Positions 19,790 to 30,680 are shown, counted from the first letter of the stretch. The stretch: DNA of 64,000 bases from Pseudoips prasinana (GCA_951640165.1 OX621245.1:22436330-22500329); one strand, 5' to 3'. Notes: generated by a model from the letters alone, not told the origin. Program-made: numbers and translations.

Positions 19790-19975
19790 TCACAGCTGAC
19801 CGGAAGACGCAGCGTGGGCAGGCCCCCTACGAACGAGATGGACCGATGATCTTGTGTGGGTCGCTGAAAGTCGCTAGATGCGAATAGCGCAAGACCAGCA
19901 ATTGTGGAGATCTTTGGGGGAAGCCTTTGTCCAGCAGTGGGTGTCTTTCGGCTGATATGATGATGGTGATGATAA
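19790..19975 (+). pseudogene. RTE-type LINE C-terminal fragment
   Basis: Reads TGRRSVGRPPT, then W/R-T-D-DL (GGACCGATGATCTTGTG) and the AGCGCAAGACCAGC block, and ends CCTTTGTCCAGCAGTGG...GGCTGATATGATGATGG. It is the last part of the RTE protein and its tail, with a small insertion (GAACG) in the PPTRWTDD segment and a lost codon pattern after it. 5'-truncated. Confidence 0.75.
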
Positions 19976-20062
19976 CAGCTGTAAGAAGTCCACTGCGGGA
20001 TAAGAGCAGATGATGTGCCATAATCGCCAAGCTTGGCAGACGGGTTGGCGATCGTAGTAAGA
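19976..20062 (-). mobile_element. RTE-tailed SINE-like unit (T family), small fragment
   Basis: AAGTCCACTGCGGGATAAG, then GTGCCATAATCGCCAAGC and GCAGACGGGTTGGCGATCG, is an internal part of the T family in minus orientation, directly abutting the RTE tail to its left. Confidence 0.6.
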
Positions 20063-20197
20063 TAATAATAATGTTCCGGGGCATTAATCACACACGGTCA
20101 TCTGATCCCAAACTAAGCAGAGCTTGTACTATGGAAACCAGATAACTGATATACTACATATACTACTTTTCTTTTGTAAATACATACTTATATAGAT

Positions 20198-20520
20198 TAA
20201 CGGGACTAGTCCCTCCCTCTTACCCACCACTGCAACTCCTGTAAGCCAGGATCAACAGTGGCACACAATGAAATGACACTGAGCGGTGAAGCTCAGGCAT
20301 GTCCCGGGGAATAGCTTTAACTGTCTTGGATCCCGCAACGAATTTAATCAGAAACAGAAAAAAGGAGGAGTTAGAAAATGAATAGTTCCACTTCCCTCCA
20401 GAGCAAAGCGGGAGACAGAATGATGTAAAGAGGCTATAGCCTCATAAAATGAGAGATTTGCAACTAGAGAAGCCAGCTGCAAAAGCACCGAGGATCAATT
20501 TAAGGGTCCTAAGTGAGCTG
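20198..20520 (-). other. 3' UTR of the R1-clade element
   Basis: Follows the shifted ORF2 stop at 20521 and runs to the 3' edge. It includes GGCTATAGCCTC (a short palindrome at 20431-20442) and GGGACATGCCTGAGC (minus strand). This is the region that such reverse transcriptases recognise for target-primed synthesis. There is no poly(A) at the end. Confidence 0.6.
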
Positions 20521-23500
20521 TTATATTTGATTCCAATAGTAGGTATGGCAAAAACGCTTAAACGCACGGAAGTTGTTCCTTGTTGCTACAAGATCCGTAT
20601 AATAAACTACTCCAGATATTGGTTGCAAGTTGTTTAACATAATATCACGCTGATTTTGCCAGAGATCACACTCCCACAGGATGTGGTGAGCAGTTTGTTC
20701 ATATTCGTTACTGGATGTTGAGCACAGACAGATTGGTGAAGATACTAATTTGAAATTTACTTTTAAAATTGCCGTGTCCGGTAAGAAATTGTGCAACACA
20801 ATGGTCTATGATTAGCCAAGTTTTATTTAACCGTTCGCGTACGTCCGGAAAGAACTGGTGCAGATGGCGACCCTTGGTTGACGTATTCCATCTACATTGC
20901 CATTCATTTAGTAGTTCGTTATTTAAGTCAGCTATTGGCATAAATAGCCTGGTTATTTTCGCACGGTCGCGTAATGATAAGAAATCATTTTCTAAATTAT
21001 CGCGCGTAGAATAATACATTGCTGCTCGTCTTTGTACTTCAAGATCAACCGGTAGTACACCCGCTAGGACAGGTAGGGCCTCTGTGCTCACTGTTCTATA
21101 GGCTTTACACAGAAATATCAACGCCAACCTCTGGCTTTGTAGTAATTTACGGCGAGCAGCTCCGATGGTAGCCCTATCAGCCCACACAGGCGAGCCGTAG
21201 CATATACACCCGAGATAGGTTGCCCCGTAAATGATTTTAAGAGTATTAAAAGAGAGGCCCCAGGTTGCCGTCGATATCCTTGTAAGTGCAAAAAAGTTTC
21301 GCTTAGCTTTTTCCCCAACTGATTTAATATGTTCTATAAACGAGAAATTCTTTTCTAAAACTAAACCCAAATAACAGGTTGATATTTTGCGTTTTACAGT
21401 AACATTATTAAGTTTTACGCCCGGGGGGGATTTTAGTTCACCTTTAAGAAGGAGTTGGTAGGTTTTATGAGGAGCAAATGTAAGGCGATTTCTTTTACCC
21501 CATTCACTTATCATACTTAAGCAAGTCTGAGCCAGATTTTCCAACTCTCTCCTGGAGTTACCCTGTATAAGTAAGAGGCCATCGTCAGCATATGCCGTTA
21601 GAGAGCAGCGTGATGGCAAGGGTAATGTCAAGAAGTCATCAAAACCCAAGTTCCAGAGATACGGCGCGAGCACTGAGCCCTGGGGGCAACCCATGGTTAA
21701 CGATTTAGTGACTCTGAAGTGACCAAGCTTAAGAGTTGCAGAGCCATGTACGAAATAAGATATGATTATCGAATATATATTACTGTAACAACCGCGTAAC
21801 TTAAGTTTTTGTAACAAAATTGGCCACCAAGTATTATCAAACGCCCCTGAAATATCTAGGAATATGGCCAAAACGTATTTACATTCGGACGAGTTTACAG
21901 CTTTCCTCACTGAGATAGCTGCGTCCACTGTCGATTTACCCGCAGTAAAACCAAATTGATTTCCGTGAAATTTTGGTCCTCCCGGCAGCAATCGCGGTAC
22001 AATAAGTCGTTCTAGAAGCTTGCCTAAGGAAGGCAGTAACGTTATTGGTCGGTATGACTTAGGGTCTTCAGGCAGTTTATCGCCATTTTTTGGTATAATA
22101 CGAATAAAACCGCTGCGCCAAGAACGCGGAAAAGTCCCTTCAGATATGCAACGATTAAAAACTTTTAGTATTGAATCACCGGATTGTTTTGTGGCTTCTA
22201 TTATCATTTTGTTGGATATTTTATCTTCACCTGAAGCTTTGTTAACAGGTAGCGATTTCACAGTATTCATAAACTCATTAATTGTAGGAAGACTTGACAT
22301 ATAGGTAGCGGGTGGATTGTTTGCCCACTGTCTAATCTGCTTATGGTAGTCATTATCGTTCAAGGAACTATCATCAGGTATGAGCGAATTAAGTAAGGAT
22401 TCCGTGGTCTCCTCTATGCCACTGGTGTAGGTATTATTGATTTTTATGTTTTGAATATAAGCTAAATCTATAGACCTATTTGCTTTAAACTCATGGTATA
22501 GGGGCGACCACGGGCCTTCTTTATCTAATTTATCGACTATTTTTCTAATAAGATTGCCTTTGGATTTCTCTATTGACGAGCGGTAACGTGAACGAGCTAT
22601 TTTGAGATTTATATATGCATTATTTAAAACATCGCCTACAATTTTACGTTTTTTTAGTTTATTATATTTTTTACGTGCTCTCCGAAATTCACATCGAACT
22701 TTAATTAAGTAGTTATTCCACCAATCGCATCTTCGAATATTAGTGATAGGGACGCGGCCTATGGCAATATCGGCACAGTAGGTAAAAGTGTCCGACATCA
22801 TTACAGCACATTCCTCTGTTGTTAGTTCATCCCGGGTGAAATCCCTGGCATGCGCGGCAAAAAGAGCTCTGAAAAAATCCCAATCGGCCCCTTTGGGCCG
22901 ATATCTATAGTTACCGTAAATAGCCGTAGGTCTTTGTGCCAACCGAGGAACAAACTCGTACACGATTAAGCGGTGATCACTGGATGAAGCGTCAGGCAAA
23001 ACACGCCATCCATCTATTCGGACGTCTGAGCTTGAAAAAGTGACGTCAATAAAAGATTCGCCAGTAGGGCTACAATAAGTAGGCGGTGCATCAGGAGTGT
23101 TATGTATTGATAGATTCATCTCAGCGACGAAATCTTCGACGGCGTTCCGCCGTTCTGTATCGCTTGAACGGTATTTGCCATACCATAATGTAGAGGATGC
23201 GTTAACATCTGCGCCAATAATAATTTTGTGTCCTTTGAGGGACATCAAAACATGGCGCAAGTGATGTAAATGGGGACCGACAGGATCTGAATACTGAAAA
23301 TAACAGCTCACTACGTAAACTTTCCAGGATGGGGATGATATTTCAGCGACAGCACAGTGTGACGTCATGAGGTTTCGCATAGCGCTTACCGTAAAATTAG
23401 TACGCGTTACGTAAATAGCAGCCCGTGATTTGTTGTCTAGCTGCACCAATTTATTTTTTAAACGCGCATATTGATATTGTTCTTGTACAAGCACTATATC

Positions 23501-23590
23501 TAAGTTGTATTCATGGACTAAAGTTTCCAACTCTGATGTCGCAACCCTATCGTTGTGAAGATTTAGCTGCCCTATTTTTAAGTAAGCCAT
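20521..23590 (-). pseudogene. R1-clade ORF2: endonuclease and reverse transcriptase, one frameshift
   Basis: The main frame runs from ATG at 23590 to a stop at 20708 (960 residues). The APE endonuclease has N10, E37 (LVQEQY), D128 and N130 (GADVNA) and S204-D205-H206. The reverse transcriptase has SYRPITLLPSLGKLLERL, catalytic Asp in LAIFLDISGAFDNTWW, GCPQGSVLAPYLWNL and YADD at about residue 666, followed by LTFAPHKTYQLLLKG. VLAGVLPVDLEVQRRAAMYY near 840 is typical of R1. The frame is lost near 20760-20770 (HGNFKSK); the next frame continues NFKLVSSPICLCSTSSNEYE, then HHILWEC, the C-terminal CCHC-like cluster, ending at 20521. One extra base would account for the break. Otherwise the protein looks intact. 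Confidence 0.88.
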
Positions 23591-23591
23591 A

Positions 23592-24911
23592 TTAATATTT
23601 GGTATTTACCACTAACTGCTCAAGTTTATGCTTAAATGTGGGGCAGTTGTCCGAGCCGCATTTGTGGTCGTGAGGTTTTTTATATGTTTTACACGATGCA
23701 CAAACTGGTTTAAATTCTGGGTCATTGTGGTGCTTACATGATTTTGTGGGATGTGCTTCTGCGCATAAGGCACAGGTAGGTAATTTATTACTACAGTACT
23801 TGACAACATGCCCATATTGCTGGCAGTTTAAACACCGAACTACCTCTAAATCATCAATAAAGCGGCATGTAGCCCAGTCGATGAAAAGTTTTTCTTTAGT
23901 GCTGACTAAATGTTTTCTAATCTCCGGTTCGAGCTCAATTCCCACCCACTTGCGCCCATTAGCTACGTTACGCTTGCGCACAATTTTAGTTTTAGACGTA
24001 AAATCGTCTTCGCTGACTTTAAGATCACTATCTTTGATATTTTGCCTGTATAACGCCGTTAAAAAGACCTGGTCGTCCATTGACGACGGTATATCTTTTA
24101 TAAGTATGCGCGGTCGTCGCCCGGATGGAGTTTGAAGTTTTAAACCCGCCGAACGAATGGCCTCGACAGAGCGAATTTTATTGAGTTGGGTTTCATTTGC
24201 CACTCGGAGTACAACGCCAGAATTGGAAGTTTTTTTAACGCCTACTATTTGAAAACCGTCGTCCGCGGGTTTTATAGCCTTCATAAGCGCTTCCTTGGTC
24301 GCCGACGAAGTCGCGTACTCCGCTGATCGCTCAGCGGTGGGATACGCAATAATTGAAGGAACCGGTTTTCGCGTCTGTACTATGGGGGCGGCGGTTTTTT
24401 TCGGTAAACGCAGTTTTAATTGTTCCGCGTACGTAGGAATCTCAGAATTGGTTTTATTTACGCAAAGATCTAACTGACGTTCTGCGTTCGCCAATTTAGT
24501 TTCATTGCATGAAGATTTAAGCGCAAGTAATGAAATAATACTGGTAAGGCGCTGCGTACAATCCATCACCGATAGCTTATTCGCAATATTCATACCCGAG
24601 TTGGAATTACTGACTAATTCGTTAACCTTTGACAGATAAACGGAAGCTTGTGTCACAAGATCGCAATAATTATATTCCGCACTGTTTGTATCGCTAATAT
24701 TTAATGAAGACGAATAATCGGATTGAGATCCCCGAAAACGTTTTATGTCCGATTCCTGTTGACCATCGGGAGTACAAAACGTCGGTGACGCATCGTCTAA
24801 CACTCGTTTGTTGAAGCCTGAAGGGGGCGTTCTGGGAGTCTGTTTACTTCTCCCAAACGCGTTTCGCCCTCTATCGGGGGGGACATCATTCATTTTTGAC
24901 ATGTTATTCAC
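23592..24911 (-). CDS. R1-clade ORF1: Gag-like nucleic acid-binding protein
   Basis: 439 residues from ATG at 24911. The first 150 residues are polar and low in complexity (SPTFCTPDGQQESD, DYSSSLNISD), as in R1/TRAS-type ORF1. The middle (about 240-350) has LRVANETQLNKI and RILIKDIPS, resembling the RRM-like fold of LINE Gag proteins. The C-terminus has three Cys/His knuckles: CLNCQQYGHVVKYC, CALCAEAHPTKSC and a CASCKTYKKPHDHKC-type unit. It packages element RNA and supports reverse transcription. The stop (TAA 23594-23592) is followed after one base by the ATG of ORF2, giving TAATATG, which suggests coupled re-initiation. No internal lesion. Confidence 0.88.
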   Translation of the reverse strand: MNNMSKMNDVPPDRGRNAFGRSKQTPRTPPSGFNKRVLDDASPTFCTPDGQQESDIKRFRGSQSDYSSSLNISDTNSAEYNYCDLVTQASVYLSKVNELVSNSNSGMNIANKLSVMDCTQRLTSIISLLALKSSCNETKLANAERQLDLCVNKTNSEIPTYAEQLKLRLPKKTAAPIVQTRKPVPSIIAYPTAERSAEYATSSATKEALMKAIKPADDGFQIVGVKKTSNSGVVLRVANETQLNKIRSVEAIRSAGLKLQTPSGRRPRILIKDIPSSMDDQVFLTALYRQNIKDSDLKVSEDDFTSKTKIVRKRNVANGRKWVGIELEPEIRKHLVSTKEKLFIDWATCRFIDDLEVVRCLNCQQYGHVVKYCSNKLPTCALCAEAHPTKSCKHHNDPEFKPVCASCKTYKKPHDHKCGSDNCPTFKHKLEQLVVNTKY

Positions 24912-25225
24912 ACGAAATAAGCAAGCGCTTTAATGTAAACAGCACGATAACTAATTTAGCACGATAACAAGTAACTGTGACTATGACGCGGTACCCTCAC
25001 AAGAAAAAAGTTAAACTTACTCACCGAACGATAATTTGAACTAAAATCCAGATATTACTTATTAAAACACTTAAAAAACTTACAGATTGTAGTATTTAGC
25101 ACTAACACTAAAGCTAGAAACAAAACACAGGTCACAAAACAATCACGAAATAGCAGAAAAATAATATTATTTCACAGCGAACCTCCAACGCACTGAGCCG
25201 TAGCGTAGCGGGAAGGGAAGTGTAG
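24912..25225 (-). other. 5' UTR of the R1-clade element
   Basis: Non-coding 314-bp leader between the insertion edge and the ORF1 start. It begins CTTCCCTTCCCGCTACGCTA on the minus strand. R1-type elements usually carry an internal promoter or are co-transcribed with the target; no such signal could be identified by eye. Confidence 0.65.
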
Positions 25226-25380
25226 ATACTTATATAGATAATTAAACCCAGACTCAGGACAAACAGACATGTTTAATTGTTCATGCACACAAATATCTGT
25301 CCTGCGTGAGAATCGAACCCACGACCTGCGGCGTGCAAAGCAAGCATTCACCAAACACACCACATGCCCGTCAAGATGGT

Positions 25381-25860
25381 CATAGTACTCAGAAAGAAGC
25401 TGAAATTTAGAAATAAGGTCCCTATGTATTTCGTTGTCAAATGCTAGTGGCTTGAACAACCCCAATAGACATAGAAAAAGGCAAGTCAGTAGAGATACTA
25501 AGGAATTATATGCTTACAGACGGATATTAAATAGGTATTTTCCTCTATTGAAAACTCGCTCTTTCTTTAAGCGGTACCCAGGGTTGGAATAGGTTTAACA
25601 TTATAATAGCCAGTTCATAATAATGTTAGGTGACGCTTTCTTTCCTTTATGCCAAAGCAATTTTGCTAGGTACATCATTTTATCTCATAGCCGTACCGGC
25701 CATCATTCTTTCATTGCCCATTTTATGGTTATTGCTGTGGTACACCTTCCCGTGTCCGAGATGTGCTTACTATCAGCACAATATTCGATATAGAGAGAAA
25801 ACTTAACAGCTACATAAGCGGAGTAGACAAATTTAAATAATTATACATTAGACGTGAATA
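25381..25860. other. No recognisable feature
   Basis: Spacer between the R1/SINE block and the next LINE. ATAGTACTCAGAAAGAAGCT at 25381-25402 echoes the internal block of the T family, but too little is left to assign. Confidence 0.4.
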
Positions 25861-26100
25861 GTTTTAAATTTAAATAAATAAATAATAAATAAATTTATTC
25901 AAAAATGTGTACAAAATTTATATCTATTTATATTAAAAATAATTAATACTAAGCTATAGACAGTTTGTGCCTGTACTAGGTTAAACCTGTACCACAGGCG
26001 TTCTAATGGCTTAAAAAGAATACTTATCCTTTATTAAAAATTTAAACAATATTAAATTATACAAATTCAAAAATCTAAGATATAATGTTTAAAAATTAAC

Positions 26101-29050
26101 TTATTTTAGAATACTAAATAACGCCTCAGTCTCATCATAGGTCAACTTTTGTAAAAAATAACTGACTATTCTTTTACAATTTATATAGTTAAGGTTATAT
26201 ATAGATAGTGACTTATTTATTTTATTGTAAAGATATGGCCCGAGAAAAGGATAAAACCTGTTTGTATAAATAAACTTAGACTCTGATGCACTAGTGCAGA
26301 TAATATCTTTCCGTCTTTTGCTGTTAGTAAGGTTAGCATTGTAAGTGAGTGTTGAGTGTTGTTTTAAAATTGCATGTTTAATAAAGAGTTGGCGGACAGT
26401 TAAGACGTTGCATTTTTCATACAGAAGGCACGTAGGAAAAAGGAAAGGTCGAAAAGTTGCAACTTTTAGTATTGCTCTTTGGGCACGTTCAATGGTTAAC
26501 ATTAAGGTTTTTGAAGCACCACCCCAGGATGTAATGCAGTATTGAATAATAGATTGACATAATGCCTGATAGACTAGTTTAATCAATTTGATATCAGCAA
26601 TATGGCGTAGGTTTTTAAACACGAATATGAGCTTCCGTACCCGATTTGACAAGGCAAGGATATGTTGTTTAAAAGATAGAGCTTCATCGATAATAACACC
26701 AAGATACTTCATGCTATTTGTGTTAGCAATAACTGGACAATCGCAGGAAACCCAGGGGCTGGGACAATAGTGTGCATATATGTTATCTTGTTTAGGAAAT
26801 CTGTGGTTTTTACGCATGCAAAAATTAATAAACATTGTCTTTTCAGCATTTAAAGTTAGTAGATTATTTCTAAGCCATTTATTGATTACATTAAACCCAT
26901 GCTGTGCGTAATAATGCACCGCAGTAGTGTTTGGAGCAGATAAAATTAATGCTGTATCATCAGCATAGGAAATTACTTTCCCATGGTCTAACTCTTAAGG
27001 AACACAGATCATTTATGTAGATCAGGAATAGGGTAGGGCCCAGTATACTTCCCTGGGGAATTCCAAAAGCAGGAATTTTCACGTCCGTACTGATGAATTG
27101 GTCAATTTTAACACATTGAGTACGGTCATTTAAATAGCTTGCGAAGAGTTTCAACTGGGTGCCCCTAATTCCTAATGCCTCTAACTTGGATAGAAGGTTA
27201 GGAATAGACACGGTGTCGAATGCCTTCGCTAGATCAAGGAAAATACCAGTTACTAGGTTCCCTTTTCCCAGTTCCTCTGTGACAAAATCAGTTAAATGTT
27301 GAACTGCGTCTGATGTGGATAAGTTAGCTCTAAAACCAAATTGCATGTTTGAAAGCAAAGAGTTCTTTTCTAGATATAAGACAAGTCTATTGTTTATTAT
27401 TTTTTCTAGAATTTTGGAAAAGGAAGGTAGTAAAGAAATTGGCCTGTAATTAGTTACAAGATCCTTACTCCCTGATTTGTGAACGGGAATAACTACGGCT
27501 TTTTTTAGGCATTTAGGAAAAATTCCATCAGTTAGGCAGGTTTGAAAAATGAAAGTTAAAGGAGGGACTAGAATGTGCTTAAATCTTTTGAGAATATTAT
27601 TACTAATGTTATCCCAACCCGCTGCACAGTTGTTTTTCAACCCTACAATAATTCGTTCCACTTCAGATTCATCTGTGTCTAACAGAACAAAAGATTTCCC
27701 ACTATGGAGTTGAGTTCTTGTAGAGGAATAACCAGTCAAGTTAACGTTTTGCTGTTTTATTTTTTCCCCAAGTTCCTTTCCAACGTTTGCATAAAACTTA
27801 TTAGCGTTGTCAGCAGCGATAATCGGTGAGGAGTGAGTGCGAAGTAAACTTGAAGGTGATTTATGCTGGTTAGAAGAAAAGGTAGTGGATTTTATAACTT
27901 TCCACAGTTGTTTACTATTTGAACCTGCTTCATAAAGTTGTTTTTTGTCAAACTCAATTTTAATTTTTTTCAACAAGTTATTACAAAAATTTCTGTATCT
28001 TTTGTAAGATAATTGTAGTGTATAATTATGTGGAGATTGCGTAACTCTTTTATGTAATTTATCTCTGTGACGTATACAACGTAAAAGGCCCGGTGTGATC
28101 CATGGCTTAATGTTTATATTTTTCCTACTTAATCTAATTATAGTTGTATTACGTGAAATTGCTTCTTGCAGTTTATTAATTACGTATAACAATGCCGTAT
28201 TAGCATCAGCAGAATAGTAAACTGGGTCAAAATTAATATTGCACAAATCACATTCAAGGTTATACATGTTTATGTGTGATTTTTGCTGCGATTGTGAAAT
28301 CTGTTTACGTAGCGTTAATTCAAGTGTAGTTAGAACTGGGTAGTGATCAGTTATTGTGGCGTTGGTAACAAGGGTTAAGCTTGGTAATTTAGCTTTAAGC
28401 ATGACGTGATCTAAACAAGAACCACTCTGGTGAGTTGGAAAAGTGTGGGAAGGCAAAAGCCCATGAAATGCACATAAATTAAGGTAGTTTTCCATCCCTG
28501 CATTGATGTTTTCAGGATTAATGTTTAAGTTGATATCTCCAGTTAATACAATATTATTAAAAGAAGAGAGAGATGAGAGTATTGTATTAAGAGAATTATG
28601 AAAAGAATGTAAATTTCTAAAAGAAGGAGGTCTGTAAATAGCCACGATTGCGATGTCGGTTCCAATTTTAATAACTAAGCAATTGCATTCCTGTGCAACG
28701 GGCTCTTCAACAGCGACAAGAAGAGATTTTTTAGTATAGACAACCACCCCATCGTTCTGATTGAAGTTGACTGAACTGTTGTAGTTGTTGTATCCCTGTA
28801 GCACAGGAATATTACCATCACGATTAGAAAGCCAACATTCCGTAAGAATTATAACATCACAGTCGACATTTAATCTATGTAGAAAAATATTAAAACTGTC
28901 TATGTTCTTAAAAATACTCCGAATATTTTGAGTTAGTATCGTTAATGGGTTAGTAAATGCGGAAATGTATTGCTTGCAGCTTTCAGTGTCACACTGTTTT
29001 GAGTCATACAAACAAATTTTATCTACATCATCGATTAAATTATGCGTCAT
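26101..29050 (-). pseudogene. Jockey/CR1-type ORF2: endonuclease and reverse transcriptase, one frameshift
   Basis: The first frame (29050-26960, 696 residues) has an APE endonuclease: LTQNIRSIFKNIDSF, the active-site Glu in IILTECWLS, AIVAIYRPPS, VLTGDINLNI and ITDHYPVLT. The reverse transcriptase follows with NYRPISLLPSFSKILEKI, FGFRANLSTSDAV, the catalytic Asp in GIFLDLAKAFDTV and GIPQGSILGPTLFLIYINDL. The frame breaks near 26983 at a CCATGG; removing one C restores RHGKVISYADDTALIL, with the YADD box at 26957-26968. The second frame (to 26101, 272 residues from 26919) completes the domain with LTLNAEKTMFINF and KYLGVIIDEALSF. Only this single-base lesion is visible. Confidence 0.87.
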
Positions 29051-29109
29051 TGTGTAAAACTATATCTGTTCTAGTTAAGGCTAATTAACAAAATAAAATA
29101 TACGGCGCT

Positions 29110-30321
29110 CTAGGCGCCCTCATAATCGATTGAGTTAATGTATCTGAGTTCTGCGTTCTTTTTAGCGGGACACTCAATATCTCCAGTTTTGTGATTGCAC
29201 GGCTTCTTGAAACGGAGGCATGTAGCACATCTTGGGGCGTCACCTTTCTTTGTGCATTCTGCCATTGAATGCCCTGAATCGCCACAATGTCCGCACATGG
29301 AAACGGTGTCCTTACAGAATTTTGCTGCGTGCCCGTATAGCTGGCATTTGTAGCACCTCGTTACAAGTGTAAAATCACGAACTGGACAAGAGGTCCAGTT
29401 TATGAAGATTCTAGATTGCGAAATTAGGGCTTTGCGGATATTAGCTGTGACCTCGATTATAAAATTGCATGTTGTGACATCTTTCTTACCAGACTTGTGG
29501 CTTAGTTTCGTTGAGGACAAGAACTCTTCAAAAGTTAAAGATGGTATCTTTTCGGTGACGTTCTGTTCGTAGATACACCGAAATAACTCCTTTTCTGTTA
29601 GCGATGTGGGCACTCCGACGATAACAATTCGAGGTTTACGCTTATAGGGATCACCAGCTGTAAGCCCGGACGACGATTGTTCCACAGCGACTTTTAATTT
29701 TTCTGCGTCCTCCTTGGTCTCGGTGTTAATGATGACTCCGCCATTTATCGTTTTACGTAGGCCACGCACTTGGAGCTTCATTTGCTCTGGCCGTATAATT
29801 TTTTGAATCATGTTTTTGGTATCCTCGCTTGACGTAGACTTGCTTGAGTTGTTGGGGTAAATGGCCACGGAATTAATTTGGCTGGGCTTAACAAAATTAT
29901 TAGAACCCCTCTTTACCATATCGGCAAAAGACGTAGTCCCTGATGATTCCTTGATTGTTTGTCTCAATCCGGATAATTGGTCTTTTAGTTCCCGCTCATC
30001 TTTTAGTTCGTCCACCCTGTTAAAGGCTTGAATGGCTTTCTGCTTCAAGGACTGGTACATGACAGCCATTTGTGAACTACCATGTTCTACTTTACGGCAC
30101 AGGTTTGTTATACGAAGCTTTTGCTCTGAGTTGAGCTTACCTTCAGTGATGATGGTGCAAACTTCATTTAAATTACAGTTGATGTTAGTCAACCATTTTT
30201 GAATTTCGGACGTATAGAGTATGTGCAGAGCCCCACTGTCAGAGTCCGAAGGTGTAGGTTGCAACGGCGCCGGATATGGTGAGCCCACAGGATGCACGAG
30301 ACCACTGAAGGGACTAGTCAT
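29110..30321 (-). CDS. Jockey/CR1-type ORF1: Gag-like protein with CCHC knuckles
   Basis: 403 residues from ATG at 30321. Residues about 85-130 (SLKQKAIQAFNRVDELKDER) could form a coiled coil, which in LINE ORF1 proteins drives trimerisation. A central RRM-like region contains LQVRGLRKTINGGVIINTET and PRIVIVGVPTSLTEKELF. The C-terminus has CYKCQLYGHAAKFC, CGHCGDSGHSMAEC and CATCLRFKKPCNHKTGDIEC, three zinc knuckles. It binds the element RNA in the ribonucleoprotein. No stop or frameshift. A spacer of 59 bp separates it from ORF2, unlike the one-base spacing in the R1 element. Confidence 0.88.
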   Translation of the reverse strand: MTSPFSGLVHPVGSPYPAPLQPTPSDSDSGALHILYTSEIQKWLTNINCNLNEVCTIITEGKLNSEQKLRITNLCRKVEHGSSQMAVMYQSLKQKAIQAFNRVDELKDERELKDQLSGLRQTIKESSGTTSFADMVKRGSNNFVKPSQINSVAIYPNNSSKSTSSEDTKNMIQKIIRPEQMKLQVRGLRKTINGGVIINTETKEDAEKLKVAVEQSSSGLTAGDPYKRKPRIVIVGVPTSLTEKELFRCIYEQNVTEKIPSLTFEEFLSSTKLSHKSGKKDVTTCNFIIEVTANIRKALISQSRIFINWTSCPVRDFTLVTRCYKCQLYGHAAKFCKDTVSMCGHCGDSGHSMAECTKKGDAPRCATCLRFKKPCNHKTGDIECPAKKNAELRYINSIDYEGA

Positions 30322-30457
30322 TTTTTTTAATTATTATTACGCTGTTACTTCACTGTGAGTACATTATTGAAGATCGTCACGTACAAAATACATTACACTG
30401 CAATGTCCGACATAAAAGGAGGTCAATATATTTATAATAATTATTAATTAAATATTG

Positions 30458-30680
30458 TTAACGTACACGTCCGCCACTATGCGCGACTAATTGACGATGA
30501 ACACAAATAGTGTTTCCAGGGTACGTGTCCCGAACATCTGAAAGCGAAAAGCAAGGCCCCGGAGCAGTCTCTCTCAGTCTCTTCCAATCAGGCGCAAAGA
30601 GAAATCCACGCAGGTTATGATTAGTCTGTGGGAGTCCACATACCCACTCGCAAACACTTTTTGCGGGTGGCATTTCCCTG
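30458..30680 (-). other. Possible 5' UTR of the Jockey/CR1-type element
   Basis: Upstream of ORF1 on the minus strand, with CGTGGATTTCTCTTTGCGC and GACTGAGAGAGACTGCTCC. The base composition is richer in G+C than the flanks. A 71-residue open frame here shows no family. Assigned by position only. Confidence 0.4.

Larger units (their letters stand above)
20198..25225 (-). mobile_element. R1-clade LINE, almost full length
   Basis: About 5 kb with a 5' UTR (24912-25225), ORF1 with zinc knuckles, ORF2 with an APE-type endonuclease and reverse transcriptase, a C-terminal Cys/His cluster and a 3' UTR (20198-20520). The insertion has a 14-bp target duplication, the same length that the Bombyx R1 element makes in 28S rDNA. 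The 3' junction (ACTAGTCCCG next to TTAATC) has no poly(A). Lack of a tail and clean ends at both sides are features of the sequence-specific R1 group. Only one coding lesion is visible. Confidence 0.88.
20060..25380 (-). mobile_element. tRNA-derived SINE type A, copy 4, split by the R1-clade element
   Basis: The left part (20060-20197) has the tail (AAT)n, GATCCCAAACTAAGCAGAGC and ACTATGGAAACCAG. The right part (25226-25380) resumes with the ATAATTAAACCCAGACTCAG core and the head (GAGAATCGAACCCACGACC). Together they form one minus-strand SINE. The interruption is the R1-clade element at 20198-25225, and ATACTTATATAGAT is repeated at both edges (20184-20197, 25226-25239). Confidence 0.88.
25861..30680 (-). 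mobile_element. Jockey/CR1-type LINE, nearly complete
   Basis: Minus-strand element with ORF1 (29110-30321), ORF2 (26101-29050) and a 3' UTR ending with TTGAATAAATTTATTTATTA-type sequence, that is, a polyadenylation signal and a tail of TTTA units. The 5' limit is uncertain, about 30480-30680, where the upstream segment (30458-30673) is GC-richer than the surroundings and may be the 5' UTR. I could not find a target duplication by eye. The clade lies in the Jockey/CR1/Daphne group. Confidence 0.8.
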
